This document shows positions 1-12,337 of a stretch of DNA of 64,000 nucleotides, piece by piece. Position 1 is the first letter of the stretch. Every line of letters begins with the position of its first letter. This DNA comes from Timema cristinae. Taxonomy: Eukaryota > Arthropoda > Insecta > Phasmatodea > Timematidae. A model generated the notes under the pieces. It saw only the letters and a list, made by a program, of their open reading frames with translations, was not told where the DNA came from and did no database searches. The stretch spans positions 119,091,056 through 119,155,055 of the forward strand of contig JBCFYV010000012.1 in NCBI GenBank assembly GCA_039000515.1, given 5' to 3'. Both the position numbers and the translations under genes were made by a program.

Positions 1-424
1 ACCCTAATAAGATGATAAAATGTTATGTATGTCGATCACAAAAATAAGTATGTATTAAAAAAAAAGGCACTCCCAATAAATATTGGACTGTAATTACTTC
101 TTGTTTCAGAGACACTTTCGTTCCTGTTGTTATAAAGAGTCTATTATTATCGAACCAGAGTGTCCATCCTGAGAGAGAATCTATCTCTGCCCAGTTCCCG
201 TGGGAGGAAGAGAGAGAAATATATATCTATACACAGTGGCACGGCGCTTATATCTCCATTAGCTTGCCAGTAGACAAGAGCACACGGGAGGTCCACATTA
301 TTGCATCACGGGACACTGTCCCAGTAGCTGAGTGGCGCGGGAGGCCGACTAAAGCTCTCACTTACTCTGGTTGGGAACGAATAATATTAATCTAACACCA
401 TATGTTATATTTGAATTAAAAACT
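1..424. other. Unassigned intergenic sequence
   Basis: No open reading frame, SINE box or tandem repeat is recognisable. The stretch is moderately GC-rich around 150-360 and otherwise AT-rich. Confidence 0.4.
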
Positions 425-690
425 GCACCCGCTTCAATGGTAGAATGGTTATAAGGAGATACTCTCGCAATATATTGTGTTTTGTCTTTGACGGGGAGAT
501 CGGGGTTTGTATTCCGGTAGGGTTATAATTTACTAAATAGTTTTATACTCTCCCTCTACGCAAATTCGGGTACACTTACTCTAAATTCAACCTTCCTCAT
601 TACTAATACACTAGTCTAAAAAGTACATGTGCGTACAGACCGAACGGGTAGTAAGACACGGTTCTAAACAATAATAATAATAATAAAATA
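425..690 (+). mobile_element. Degenerate tRNA-derived SINE (family B)
   Basis: The copy reads from a decayed tRNA-like head through the family body (a CTCCCTCTACGCAAATTCGG block near 548) to the conserved 3' domain GAACGGGTAGTAAGACACGG and an (AAT)n tail. Many substitutions in the A and B boxes indicate an old copy. Confidence 0.7.
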
Positions 691-844
691 TATTAATAAA
701 AAATTATATATTATATTTCTTACTTTCTCATATCAAGAGAAATATTGTAATCATGAAAATTTCGACCTTCAAGATGAGTTTTTCCATTTTATGTTCTCCG
801 AAACCCAAATAAATGGTGCGGTGCACCACAGGTACTTTCTCTTT

Positions 845-1575
845 TACCTTAAAATAGAGAGACATTCACTAAAAACTCATAGGATTTGTGAAATGAAATA
901 ATACATATTGTTACAGAAACATAGAGAAAACCAAAGCGCGTAGCAATCAATTTATGTTATAAAAGAGCTCCATTAAAAAACTATATGGTGTATACATATT
1001 TGTTTATATATCAGCAACTATTTGTTTTATAAAAATATATTCTGTAAAAATTATTTTTATTTTTAATAATACTACAATGTTACCGTGATCAGTTATGTCA
1101 TATCTTAAATATTTGCGAAGATGTGAAGAAAATTGTCAATTTCTGATGCTGTAAAGTACCCTTAAAGTAATTTTTCCGGAAAACGAGAGTTGAATTTTTT
1201 TTTAAATATTATTAAACAGCGGCTCGAATGAAAATTTCATCAACATCGTTAGAGTGAATTTTGATAACATCAATGTGTTCTCTTCAGTAAATTGCCCTTA
1301 ATTTTAGGGTTAGATATCTGATTCCAAAGAACTCTCGGGGGGGTCGGGGGGGGGGACCTTATGAAAACCCCAGATACCAAGTTTGAGCCCAATCGGTCGA
1401 ATAGTTTCAGCTCTAGCCCGAGGTACAGACAGACAGACAGGCGATATCGAGAAAACCACTATTTCGGTTTCGAGGGGGTCACGAAACGTCGACATTTATC
1501 AAAATCTTGAGTACAAGTGTTAAGACGATCACAATACTTTCTTTCTTAGCGGTCGAAAGAAAGTAAAAAGTGTAT
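845..1575. repeat. Interspersed repeat R1, copy 1
   Basis: This shares long collinear similarity with 46080-46810. Shared blocks are a GTGAAATGAAATAATACAT-like block near 890, GTAAAGTACCCTTAAAGTAA near 1150, CAGCTCTAGCCCGAGGTACA followed by a CAGA run near 1410, and GACATTTATCAAAATCTTGA near 1490, ending in GATCACAATACTTTCT and a GAAAG motif. It is probably the 3' part of an old retroelement (inference). The 61-codon minus-strand ORF inside it is unsupported. Confidence 0.65.
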
Positions 1576-1790
1576 TTTACAATTTTGTTTGTCCTCATTC
1601 CTGGATGTTTGTTCCTGGCCACAGATCAGAAATGGTTTAACAGATTTTGTTCAAACTTTATATTTATATTTTATAGAGCATTATATTAGTATAATAAGAC
1701 TTTAGACGGACAGGGTGTTAGATGAACAAGTCCTAAGAAGAGTGGGGAGAAGAATGGGGAGATGAGTGGGGAGATGAGTTGGGAGAAGAG

Positions 1791-2039
1791 AACCGATTTG
1801 GATGTGAATCTTCGGTACAAAGCAAATAGATTGGACACATCCTTAGGAGGAACTGTCTTCTGCACGACGTCATAGAAGGACAGGTTGAGGGAAAGAGGAG
1901 CTTAGGAAGGAGGAGGATTCAAATATTGGATGACTTGAAGGAAAGAAGAACATTCTGGGAGCTAAAGGAGCAGGCAGAGGACAGGGCGCCTAAGTTCACT
2001 AACAAAAGTAATGGACCTGTCGTGAGACAGAACACCTAA
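1791..2039 (+). pseudogene. LINE reverse-transcriptase C-terminal fragment
   Basis: The frame beginning at 1791 encodes the end of a non-LTR retrotransposon ORF. It contains the recognisable IGHILRRNCLLHDVIEG block, an EGKRSLGRRRIQILDDLKE block and a WELKEQAEDR block, and ends at TAA 2037-2039. An in-frame TAG stands where the Trp of the usual WIGHILRRN motif is expected, so the fragment is dead. The final AGACAGAACACCTAA matches the 3' end of the LINE fragment near 48515, so both belong to one family. The 5' part of the element is missing. Confidence 0.8.
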
Positions 2040-2144
2040 TAATAAGGGCATTCATTACCTCGGAAAATGTATTTGATTTTAACCCTAGCCCTCATGGTAA
2101 GGGTAGTTTAATGATAAACGTTTTATTTTAGTTTCAAATTATTT

Positions 2145-2800
2145 GAAAATGGCTTTAATAATTTTTCTTATACTGGATATCTGGGAAGTGTTTTACCTGT
2201 AAAAAAAAACCACACTGATGAGTGATTTTCGAAGATTCGATATATTCCAAAAAACGCTTAAACAATTTTGTTTAAAATGTATATCTGTAGAGTGTTTGAC
2301 AAGACAAATAAAACTGTATGTTTGTTTAATAGGAAAAGTCCGTTTAAGGGTAGTTGACATAATAATGTTTTAATAAATGACTAGCGATTTGGTTCAAAAT
2401 ATGTATTTGTTAAATTTGTTACATTATAAATATTTGTATGTGTTAGTTTTTCTTTTAAAATAAACTGTTTAGTGATAGTTTGCTAATAACTAATTTTCGA
2501 AAAAAAAAAAAAAAAAAAAAATTTATACTAGCTCTAAAGATTTTGTTCAAAATTTGTATTTGGAGACTATTTTATATGATAAATAATAATTTATGTTGAT
2601 TTTTATAAAATAAAAATTTATTTAATAAAAACTAACTTGTGATTTTAGAAAATTTGTAATATTTCAAAAATGGCTTTTAAGATTGTGTCCAAAATGGGTA
2701 TTTGAGAATAGTTTATCAATATAATTTTTTTTTATTTTTACAAATATAAATCATTTGAGGGTGTCTTACACATTTTTTTAAAATTTGATGTAAAAAAAAG
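2145..2800. repeat. Degenerate ~180-bp repeat region (R5)
   Basis: AT-rich sequence in which blocks such as TTTGTTCAAAATTTGTATTT and ATAATTTATGTTGATTTT recur at roughly 170-190-bp spacing. It resembles the complement of 52540-53310 and 46810-47000. No coding potential is seen. It contains a 21-base poly-A run ending near 2520. Confidence 0.45.
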
Positions 2801-2803
2801 TGT

Positions 2804-3042
2804 TGGTGGCCGCCTGGTCTAACGTGCTACTCTCGCATTAGACTAAACTGCCGATGACGGGAAGACCGAGGTTCAAAACTCGGTCGGGTGTACTGAGGAA
2901 GGTAATTTACAAAATGGTTTAACATTTTTTCTCCAAACAAATGCGAATACACTTCCTATAATATAACATTTCTAATCTATAAATCACTAGTATGATTATT
3001 ATATAAGCGTATAACCCAAACGGGTAGTGACCCGCTGTGCCA
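2804..3042 (+). mobile_element. tRNA-derived SINE (family B)
   Basis: The tRNA-like head has an A-box region (GGCCGCCTGGTCTAACG) and a B box (GAGGTTCAAAACTCGG). The family body follows, then a decayed 3' domain CCCAAACGGGTAGTGACCCG. No clear target-site duplication. Confidence 0.8.
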
Positions 3043-3502
3043 AAATTTTTTTAAGAAAAGATGATAGGTTGGCTATCTGAGGAAAACTTAATAGCGGTTT
3101 ACTGCAAAATTATTTTTCAAAATGTTATTCCAACCCTATATGAGAAAGTTTGTACGATTGTGTTGATTGTGTAATGAACGAATACATGTTTAAAACATAC
3201 ACATGTTTATTTATCTCACGTGTAATGAGTTATTCGTATTCATTGACGCGAATGGTAATTCGCTGTTAACCAACCTGTGCCCTCTTTTATCATCACCGCA
3301 GGGGTCATGTACGATGAACGGGTCAGGGGGGAGGAGAGCACTTCCAATCAATCGTATTTGACAAATTCAATTAAATTCAAAAATTGTGTCATTTCATTTG
3401 AACGTTTCCCAATATTCAAAATATATATGAATTTAATTGTGAGGATATCGTTTGAATAAAAATATCACACATGTGTCAGACTCCTAAGGAGCCCGCCTAG
3501 GC

Positions 3503-3732
3503 AGCTAAAATATTGCCAATTAGATGCTGTACCTAGGTTAAATATTGAAGAAACCTCTAACAGTCCACGTGTTTGTTGTTTACTGGAATGAACACAAAAC
3601 TTTGTTCTATAAACCTACAAATACATATATTTGTAAACATAGTTTAAGAGTTGATTTTCCTTATGAAATTACAACAATCAACATATTTCTGTTGATCGTT
3701 AAGAGCTAAATGTCCGGGAAACTAAAGGTAAC
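3503..3732 (+). repeat. Non-satellite end of the 64-bp array element (left arm)
   Basis: About 230-250 bases from AGCTAAAATATTGCCAAT to the first satellite unit are repeated in inverted orientation at 11013-11255 at roughly 80% identity by eye. Shared blocks include TTTGTTGTTTACTGGAATGA and AGAGCTAAATGTCCGGGAAA. The two copies cap two inverted satellite arrays. Confidence 0.75.
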
Positions 3733-6700
3733 TGTCATAGGAGCGCAGAATGGATCTTTGTGAATAGAATGATGTCATTTAATAGTCACAACACACTGTT
3801 ATAGGAGCGTAGAATGGATCTTTGTGAATAGAATGATGTCATTTAATAGTCACAACACACTGTTATAGGAGCGTAGAATGGATCTTTATGAATAGAATGA
3901 TGTCTTTTAATAATCACAACACACTGTTATAGAAGCATAGAATGGATCTTTGTGAATAGAATGATGTCATTTAATAGTCACAACACACTGTTATAGAAGC
4001 ATAGAATGGATCTTTGTGAATAGAATGATGTCATTTAATAGTCACAACACACTGTTATAGGAGCGTAGAATGGATCTTTATGAATAGAATGATGTCATTT
4101 AATAGTCACAACACACTGTTATAGGAGCGTAGAATGGATCTTTGTGAATAGAATGATGTCATTTAATAGTCACAACACACTGTTATAGGAGCGTAGAATG
4201 GATCTTTGTGAATAGAATGATGTCATTTAATAGTCACAACACACTGTTATAGGAGCGTAGAATGGATCTTTGTGAATAGAATGATGTCATTTAATAGTCA
4301 CAACACACTGTTATAGAAGCATAGAATGGATCTTTGTGAATAGAATGATGTCATTTAATAGTCACAACACACTGTTATAGGAGCGTAGAATGGATCTTTA
4401 TGAATAGAATGATGTCATTTAATAGTCACAACACACTGTTATAGGAGCGTAGAATGGATCTTTGTGAATAGAATGATGTCATTTAATAGTCACAACACAC
4501 TGTTATAGGAGCGTAGAATGGATCTTTGTGAATAGAATGATGTCATTTAATAGTCACAACACACTGTTATAGGAGCGTAGAATGGATCTTTGTGAATAGA
4601 ATGATGTCATTTAATAGTCACAACACACTGTTATAGAAGCATAGAATGGATCTTTGTGAATAGAATGATGTCATTTAATAGTCACAACACACTGTTATAG
4701 GAGCGTAGAATGGATCTTTATGAATAGAATGATGTCATTTAATAGTCACAACACACTGTTATAGGAGCGTAGAATGGATCTTTGTGAATAGAATGATGTC
4801 ATTTAATAGTCACAACAGACTGTTATAGGAGCGTAGAATGGATCTTTGTGAATAGAATGATGCCATTTTATAGTCACAACACACTGTTATAGGAGCGTAG
4901 AATGGATCTTTGTGAATAGAATGATGTCATTTAATAGTCACAACAGACTGTTATAGGAGCGTAGAATGGATCTTTATGAATAGAATGATGTCATTTAATA
5001 GTCACAACACACTGTTATAGGAGCGTAGAATGGATCTTTGTGAATAGAATGATGTCATTTAATAGTCACAACACACTGTTATAGAAGCGTAGAATGGATC
5101 TTTGTGAATAGAATGATGTCATTTAATAGTCACAACACACTGTTATAGAAGCATAGAATGGATCTTTGTGAATAGAATGATGTCATTTAATAGTCACAAC
5201 ACACTGTTATAGGAGCGTAGAATGGATCTTTATGAATAGAATGATGTCTTTTAATAGTCAAAACACACTGTTATAGGAGCGTAGAATGGATCTTTGTGAA
5301 TAGAATGATGTCATTTAATAGTCACAACAGACTGTTATAGGAGCGTAGAATGGATCTTTGTGAATAGAGTGATGTCATTTAATATCACAACAGACTGTTA
5401 TAGAAGCTAGAATGGATCTTTGTGAATAGAATGATGCATTTTATAGTCACAACACACTGTTATAGGAGCGTAGAATGGATCTTTGTGAATAGAATGATGT
5501 CATTTAATAGTCACAACACACTGTTATAGGAGCGTAGAATGGATCTTTATGAATAGAATGATGTCTTTTATAATCACAACAACTGTTATAGAGCATAGAA
5601 TGGATCTTTGTGAATAGAATGATGCCATTTTATAGTCACAACACACTGTTATAGAAGCGTAGAATGGATCTTTTGAATAGAATGATGTCATTTAATAGTC
5701 ACAACACACTGTTATAGGAGCGTAGAATGGATCTTTTGAATAGAATGATGTCATTTAATAGTCACAACACACTGTTATAGGAGCGTAGAATGGATCTTTG
5801 TGAATAGAATGATGTCTTTTAATAGTCACAACACACTGTTATAGAGCGTAGAATGGATCTTTGTGAATAGAATGATGTCATTTTATAGTCACAACAGACT
5901 GTTATAGAGCGTAGAATGGATCTTTGTGAATAGAATGATGCATTTTATAGTCACAACACACTGTTATAGGAGCGTAGAATGGATCTTTATGAATAGAATG
6001 ATGTCATTTAATAGTCACAACACACTGTTATAGGAGCGTAGAATGGATCTTTATGAATAGAATGATGTCTTTTAATAGTCAAAACACACTGTTATAGGAG
6101 CGTAGAATGGATCTTTGTGAATAGAATGTTGTCATTTAATAGTCACAACAGACTGTTATAGGAGCGTAGAATGGATCTTTATGAATAGAATGATAGTCAT
6201 TTTAATAGTCACAACACACTGTTATAGGAGCGTAGAATGGATCTTTGTGAATAGAATGATGTCATTTAATAGTCACAACCCACTGTTATAGAGCGTAGAA
6301 TGGATCTTGTGAATAGAATGATGTCATTTAATAGTCACAACACACTGTTATAGAAGCATAGAATGGATCTTTGTGAATAGAATGATGTCATTTAATAGTC
6401 ACAAACAACTGTTATAGGAGCGTAGAATGGATCTTTATGAATAGAATGATGTCTTTTAATAGTCAAAACACACTGTTATAGGAGCGTAGAATGGATCTTT
6501 GTGAATAGAATGATGTCATTTAATAGTCACAACAGACTGTTATAGGAGCGTAGAATGGATCTTTGTGAATAGAGTGATGTCATTTAATAATCACAACAGA
6601 CATGTTATAGGAAGCTAGAATGGATCTTTGTGAATAGAATGATGTCATTTATAGTCACAAACACATTGTTATAGGAGCGTAGAATGGATCTTTGTGAATA

Positions 6701-7300
6701 GAATGATGTCATTTAATAGTCAAACACACTGTTATAGGAGCGTAGAATGGATCTTTGTGAATAGAATGATGTCATTTAATAGTCACAACCAACTGTTATA
6801 GGAGCGTAGAATGGATCTTTGTGAATAGAATGATGTCATTTAATATCACAACACACTGTTATAGGAGCGTAGAATGGATCTTTGTGAATAGAATGATGTC
6901 ATTTAAATAGTCACAACACACTGTTATAGGAGCGTAGAATGGATCTTTGTGAATAGAATGATGTCATTTAATAGTCACAACACACTGTAATAGGAGCGTA
7001 GAATGGATCTTTGTGAATAGAATGATGTCATTTTATAGTCACAACACACTGTTATAGGAGCGTAGAATGATCTTTGTGAATAGAATGATGTCATTTAAAG
7101 TCACAACACACTGTTATAGAGCGTAGAATGGATCTTTGTGAATAGAATGATGTCATTTAATAGTCACAACACACTGTATAGGAGCGTAGAATGGATCTTT
7201 GTGAATAGAATGATGTCATTTAATAGTCACAACACACTGTATAGGAGCGTAGAATGGATTTTGTGAATAGAATGGTGTCATTTATAGTCACAACACACAT
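3733..7300 (+). repeat. 64-bp satellite array A1 (about 56 copies)
   Basis: The unit runs from CTGTTATAGGAGCGTAGAAT through GGATCTTTGTGAATAGAATG to ATGTCATTTAATAGTCACAA. Between about 3930 and 5000 variant units recur every fifth unit (see findings). From about 5380 onward units carry many single-base deletions. There is no coding potential: 64 is not a multiple of three and every unit has stops. Confidence 0.97.
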
Positions 7301-7587
7301 TGTATTTTCTATTTATTTTCTCTCCTGTTTGTTCTCTATGCGACATCACCAGATTATTATAACCCACTGGCTTATAGAAGTCTAGAAGATTTTGTTAAGA
7401 AATTCTCTAAAACACGATGGCGTCAGGCCAGTTTGAGCTATGCAGATGACTGAAGCCACCTGTTGTGCGAGATAGTGCATATTTATTCGGTTATAATGAG
7501 TCGTGTGGTCAGTACAACGAACCCTTAGGACATTAATTTCGGTTTTCTAGACCAAAGCCTCTACATCTTTATTCAAGTAGCTCCTCA
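7301..7587. other. Unassigned spacer
   Basis: No gene, array or SINE is recognised. This is the start of the central region between the inverted arrays A1 and A2. Confidence 0.4.
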
Positions 7588-7690
7588 TCTGTCCTTGCTA
7601 GGCTGAAGCACCAAGGATCAAACCCGGGACCTCTGAATCTGTATCCAGGAACTTTGACCTCTAGACTACAGAGGCGGTCACCCGAATACC
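7588..7690 (-). mobile_element. tRNA-like SINE head (family F)
   Basis: On the minus strand an A-box-like TGTAGTCTAGAGGTCAAAG is followed about 35 bases later by a B-box-like CCCGGGTTTGATCC, the spacing of a tRNA-derived promoter. No intact cloverleaf can be formed. No other copy is seen in this window. Confidence 0.5.
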
Positions 7691-8502
7691 CCAGTCCACC
7701 TGCTGACTCAGTTTCCACAGGTTTTAAAACAATCATTAGTTTTATATTTTACGTCAGTGATAGAGAATCTACGAAACATTTTATAATAACTGTGTTCATA
7801 GTTTTGTATAATTTTTACGAGGAAATAACCATAATGAATGCATCATAATCATTTTAATTTATCAAAACAAACGGTAATTAACAGTGTGTCGTTTTCTATT
7901 GCTAACTAGGGGGAAAATGATAAATAAACATCTACCCACAAATATATATATATATATATATATAATCAATCCCACATTTTGTATAACCCGCAACGGTGGC
8001 CACGCGCTTTGAAACGTCAACGATGTTGCCTACTTGGGTGAATTCGAAGCTAGTTTGCAAAGCGGGTCTCATATTTACTTGACGCATCTAAATACTCTAA
8101 GCGCTATCACACTTAAATGACTATATATATATAAAGTATACATTAGAATATATAATAAAAAGAGACGGAAGAAATAATCAGTTCACACTGCGAGGTTTCT
8201 TGTCCATCCATATATTGATAACAATTTCTCTCTTCCTGTGCCGAGTATAAACACACTACTAATCTGCGCCTGAACTGAATCGACTTGAATTTCAAAGTTA
8301 CCTTTCCCTTGCTTCTTAGTCTAGGTATGCATTTTCTTCCATGGACTTTTTTTAAAATTTACATCCTGGCAGGAAGATTCCTAATGAACAAGTTCGTGAA
8401 TACACAAAATAGCCCAAGTTGTAGACGATTTAAAACAATACGTTTACAACAAAACGACTTCAATACCAAAAAATAATGTTTTGACAATATAAGATGATTT
8501 TT
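7691..8502. other. AT-rich unassigned sequence with an AT microsatellite
   Basis: There is an (AT)n run at about 7943-7964. Short ORFs here have no recognisable similarity. No SINE or array seen. Confidence 0.4.
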
Positions 8503-8783
8503 TGGTGACCTGGTGGTCTAGGGGTAAGGTGTCAGACTTCTATGCTGGCGGCCGGGGTTCAATCCCCGGTCCCGGCACAAATTTATCTGATTTCCAAACC
8601 CTTCCTTCACCTCTGACAAGTTATCTTGTGAATGTGGGGAATGCCAGGTCTCCACCGTGGTTCGGATTCCACGTTAAACTGTAGCTCCTTCATTTCATCT
8701 CACAATCACCCTACTATTACACATTAGCGTAAGAGCGTATAACCCGAACGGGTAGTAAGACGCGGTGCTAATAATAATATAAT
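8503..8783 (+). mobile_element. tRNA-derived SINE (family A)
   Basis: The head GGTGACCTGGTGGTCTAGGG carries the A box; the B box is CGGGGTTCAATCCCCGG with a perfect T-stem-like palindrome. The body contains CCACCGTGGTTCGGATTCCA. The 3' domain TAACCCGAACGGGTAGTAAG is followed by ACGCGGTGCT and (AAT)n. The head resembles tRNA-Glu/Asp-type sequences (inference). This is one of the best-preserved copies. Confidence 0.92.
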
Positions 8784-9229
8784 TTTTTTATTGATTTAAA
8801 AGAATTGACTATCAGACCCGGGCGAAAATTGCGCAATAATTAATGTAAAAAATAGGAAAACTTATTATTTTATTTGGTAAAGACTTTTTTTCTAGACTAA
8901 AGAAAATAAATCTTTTTTCTCAAATGAATAAAACACAAAGAGACGTAAATTATGGTTTCTAAAGAGATGTTCCGGAGATGCAACTTGAGGGGGTAGGGGG
9001 CTGGAAAGGAGTGGGGGGATTTTTCTAGTGAGGTAGGGGCAGCCTAAAGGATGGATAACGGTTTTTCTGATAAGGCCTCGAGGGGTACCCCCAATCAGGA
9101 GATGGGCACCACAGCCTCAGCGGTTCCGGATATGCGTCTGGGTGTAGAAAGGAGGGTGGGGTTGGCGGGGGGGGGGGGGGGGGGGGGGAGAGGGAAAGAC
9201 CGAGAACGACTTTTCGACTTCCGGTAAAA
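8784..9229. other. Unassigned sequence with G-rich tracts
   Basis: G runs at about 8990-9020 and an uninterrupted G run of about 23 bases near 9165-9188 could form quadruplex DNA. No coding potential. Confidence 0.4.
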
Positions 9230-9804
9230 TTTGTTGTGATTTTAATAGCGGTTGCAAATCTTTAGGTCAACACATTTCAATCAAAGTACTCACTCATCAC
9301 TTTAGACCCATAAAATATGTTGATATAGGAGTAGTGGTTGAATTGAGAGTTTCGGCTCACTTTCTCCCACATATACCCTTTTTCTCTTTTCGCCATTTCT
9401 TAAACTACTCTTAATTTTAAGATTAAACAGACATACAGACATACGTCATTGTAAATAGCATTTTTTAGGTTTTGCAGGGTCTTGAGACGTCGACATCCAT
9501 CAACATTTTTTGTTAGATTTTCTTTTGCGGTCGCAATACTTTTATCTTTTGTGTTCGAAATGTAAATATATATATATATATATATTAACGTATAGCTTGA
9601 AAAACATTGGTTTTATAAAAATATGTTTCAAATAAAATATTTTTATTATAAAGAGACCAACATATTTGTAACGATAAGTAATTTCATATCTCAAATAGTT
9701 TAGGAGATATTATAAAGAAGTTAAATTACGCATCAAACAGGAGCCCTTAAAGTCATTTTACCGAAATATTGAGAAAATTCATTTTGTTTAGAATATTTAA
9801 AATT
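9230..9804. repeat. Interspersed repeat R1, copies 2 and 3 (partial)
   Basis: 9430-9560 matches the R1 3' end (a CAGACATACAGACATACG run, GACGTCGACATCCATCAACA, GCAATACTTTTATCTTTT). 9600-9804 matches an internal part of R1 (GGTTTTATAAAAATATGTTT, CCCTTAAAGTCATTTTACCG) and breaks off where array A2 begins, so the array interrupts an R1 copy. Confidence 0.6.
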
Positions 9805-11012
9805 AAATGACATCATTCTATTCACAAAGATTCACTAACGCTCCTATAGCAGTGTGTTGTGACTATTAAATGACATCATTCTATTCCCAAAGATCCAATC
9901 TACGCTCCTATTACAGTGTGTTGTGACTATTAAATGATATCATTCTATTCTCAAAGATCCATTCTACGCTCCTATAACAGTGTGTTGTGACTATTAAATG
10001 ACATGATTCTATTCACAAAGATCCATTCTACGCTCCTATAACAGTGTGTTGTGACTATTAAATGACATCATTCTATTCACAAAGATCCATTCTACACTCC
10101 TATAACAGTGTGTTGTGACTCTCCTATTAAATGACATCATTCTATTCACAAAGATCCATTCTACGCTCCTATACTAGTGTGTTGTAACCCTCCTATTAAA
10201 TAACATCATTCTATTCACAAAGATCCATTCTACGCTCCTGTAACTGTGTGTTGTGACTATTAAATGACATCATTCTATTCACAAAGATCCATTCTACGCT
10301 CCTATACCAGTGTGTTGTGGCTATTAAATGACATCATTCTATTCACAAAGATCCATTCTACGCTCCTATACCAGTGTGTTGTGACTATTAAATGACATCA
10401 TTCTATTCACAAAGATCCATTCTACGCTCCTGTAACAGTGTGTTGTGACTATTAAATGACATCATTATATTCACAAAGATCCATTCTACGCTCCTATACC
10501 AGTGTGTTGTGGCTATTAAATGACATCATTCTATTCACAAAGATCCATTCTACGCTCCTATACCAGTGTGTTGTGGCTATTAAATGACATCATTCTATTC
10601 ACAAAGATCCATTCTACGCTCCTATACCAGTGTGTTGTGACTATTAAATGACATCATTCTATTCACAAATATCCATTCTACGCTCCTATACCAGTGTGTT
10701 GTGGCTATTAAATGACGTCATTCTATTCACAAAGATCCATTCTACGCTCCTATACCAGTGTGTTGTGGCTATTAAATGACATCATTCTATTCACAAAGAT
10801 CCATTCTACGCTCCTATACCAGTGTGTTGTGGCTATTAAATGACATCATTCTATTCACAAAGATCCATTCTACGCTCCTATACCAGTGTGTTGTGGCTAT
10901 TAAATGACATCATTCTATTCACAAAGATCCATTCTACGCTCCTATACCAGTGTGTTGTGGCTATTAAATGACATCATTCTATTCACAAAGATCCATTCTA
11001 ATCTCCTATAAC
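9805..11012 (-). repeat. 64-bp satellite array A2 (about 19 copies, inverted)
   Basis: Same unit as 3733-7300 but on the opposite strand (CCATTCTACGCTCCTATA, CAGTGTGTTGTGACTATTAA, ATGACATCATTCTATTCACA). Two units near 10120 and 10180 carry an extra CTCCT before the TATTAA block, a variant also seen at 62410 and 62480, which links A2 to the third array. Confidence 0.96.
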
Positions 11013-11255
11013 AGTTACCTTTCGTTTCCCGGGCATTTAGCTCTCAATGATCAACAGAAATGTGTGGATTGTTGTACTTTTCATAGGGAAAATGTCACCT
11101 TTTAAACTCTGTATACAAATCTATGTATTTGTAGGTTCATAGAACATAGTTTTGTGTTCATTCCAGTAAACAACAAACTCATGTCCTGTTAAAGGTTTTG
11201 TCAATATATTTAACCTAAGCGCAACATCTGATTGGCAATATCTTAGCTAACTTAA
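11013..11255 (-). repeat. Non-satellite end of the 64-bp array element (right arm)
   Basis: Inverted counterpart of 3503-3732. It begins at ACAGTTACCTTTCGTTTCCC and ends near GATTGGCAATATCTTAGCT. No target-site duplication is obvious outside the pair. Confidence 0.75.
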
Positions 11256-11420
11256 GAAGGATGCTGCTCTTCGTATGTAACAACTTTTAATATGTCACGT
11301 ATTTGTTAAAAAATAGCATACAAGATTAATAAATTAGGCCTAGACTTTTTCTAGCAAAAATTAAAGAGATAATTGTTCAAATTAAAAATATCAACATAAA
11401 TACATTAATGTATTTTTGTA

Positions 11421-11702
11421 TTATTATTATTATTAGCACCGCGTCTTACTACCCGTTCGGGTTATACGCACTTACGCTAATGTGTAATGGTAGGGTGATT
11501 GTGAGATGAAATGGAGGACCTACAGTTTAACGTGGAATCCGAACCACGGTGGAGGCCTGGCATTCCCCACATTCACAAGATATCTTGTCAGAGGTGAAGG
11601 AAGGGTATGGTAATCAGATAAATCTTTGCCGGGACCGAGGATTGAACCCCGGCCGCCAGCATAGAAGTCTGACACCTTACCCCTAGACCACCAGGTCACC
11701 GG
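11421..11702 (-). mobile_element. tRNA-derived SINE (family A) with target duplication
   Basis: Reads on the minus strand from the head GGTGACCTGGTGGTCTAGGG to ACGCGGTGCT and (AAT)n. It is flanked by a perfect 10-bp duplication TATTTTTGTA at 11411-11420 and 11703-11712, which defines both ends and shows target-primed insertion. Confidence 0.95.
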
Positions 11703-11712
11703 TATTTTTGTA

Positions 11713-12084
11713 AATAAATCGATTCTTTATATCGACTTTTTGTTACCATCCCTACATATTTGTTTATTTCGAGAGAGTTACTATAGTTGTGTCAGTCCAT
11801 GTTTTTCTACTGAATAAAGTCTTAGGTCGTACGGACCATAGCACGCGGAAAGGTATCAATCCGCCATCCGGTCGTGGAGCAGTGTCTATTATTAATGGGA
11901 CGTATTCGTCTGAACGGGGGTAGGGGGAAGTTATCGACCCCTGCGTGACGTCATCCGGGGCATCATGAACAAGGGGGGAGCACGCGCCCGGCACCTTGAG
12001 GGTTAATGAAGAGATCCAGAGACTTCGTTAAGAGGATTTCCGGTCAAGTGCCTTCCTTCGTCTTGAGGTTGGTGCTGTATACGC

Positions 12085-12132
<48 letters not shown>

Positions 12133-12337
12133 GGAGCGTCAAAACGTGTCATTTTTATTCTTTCATATAGAGAAAACATTATCAGAAAATTTTCCGCCTT
12201 GAGAGTGTGATGTATGTTGATGTTTTATGTTCCCAAGAACTAAAAATAAGTGGCGTTAACACTCCGGTACGCCTGTTCCGCGGTCTGTCCAGCTGATTGT
12301 CTGTATCTCTGTCTGTTTGTCCATCTGTCTGTATCTC
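11713..12337. other. Unassigned sequence with a CA microsatellite
   Basis: A (CA)n microsatellite lies at about 12087-12130. 11810-12060 is GC-rich and holds a TGACGTCA octamer at about 11945, but no gene is recognised. Confidence 0.5.

Noticed and set aside
3733..7300. CRISPR-like regular repeats
   Set aside because: Units are directly adjacent with no unique spacers, and the genome is eukaryotic; these are satellites.
8503..8580. SINE heads as functional tRNA genes
   Set aside because: A and B boxes are present but acceptor and anticodon stems do not pair, and each continues into the SINE body.
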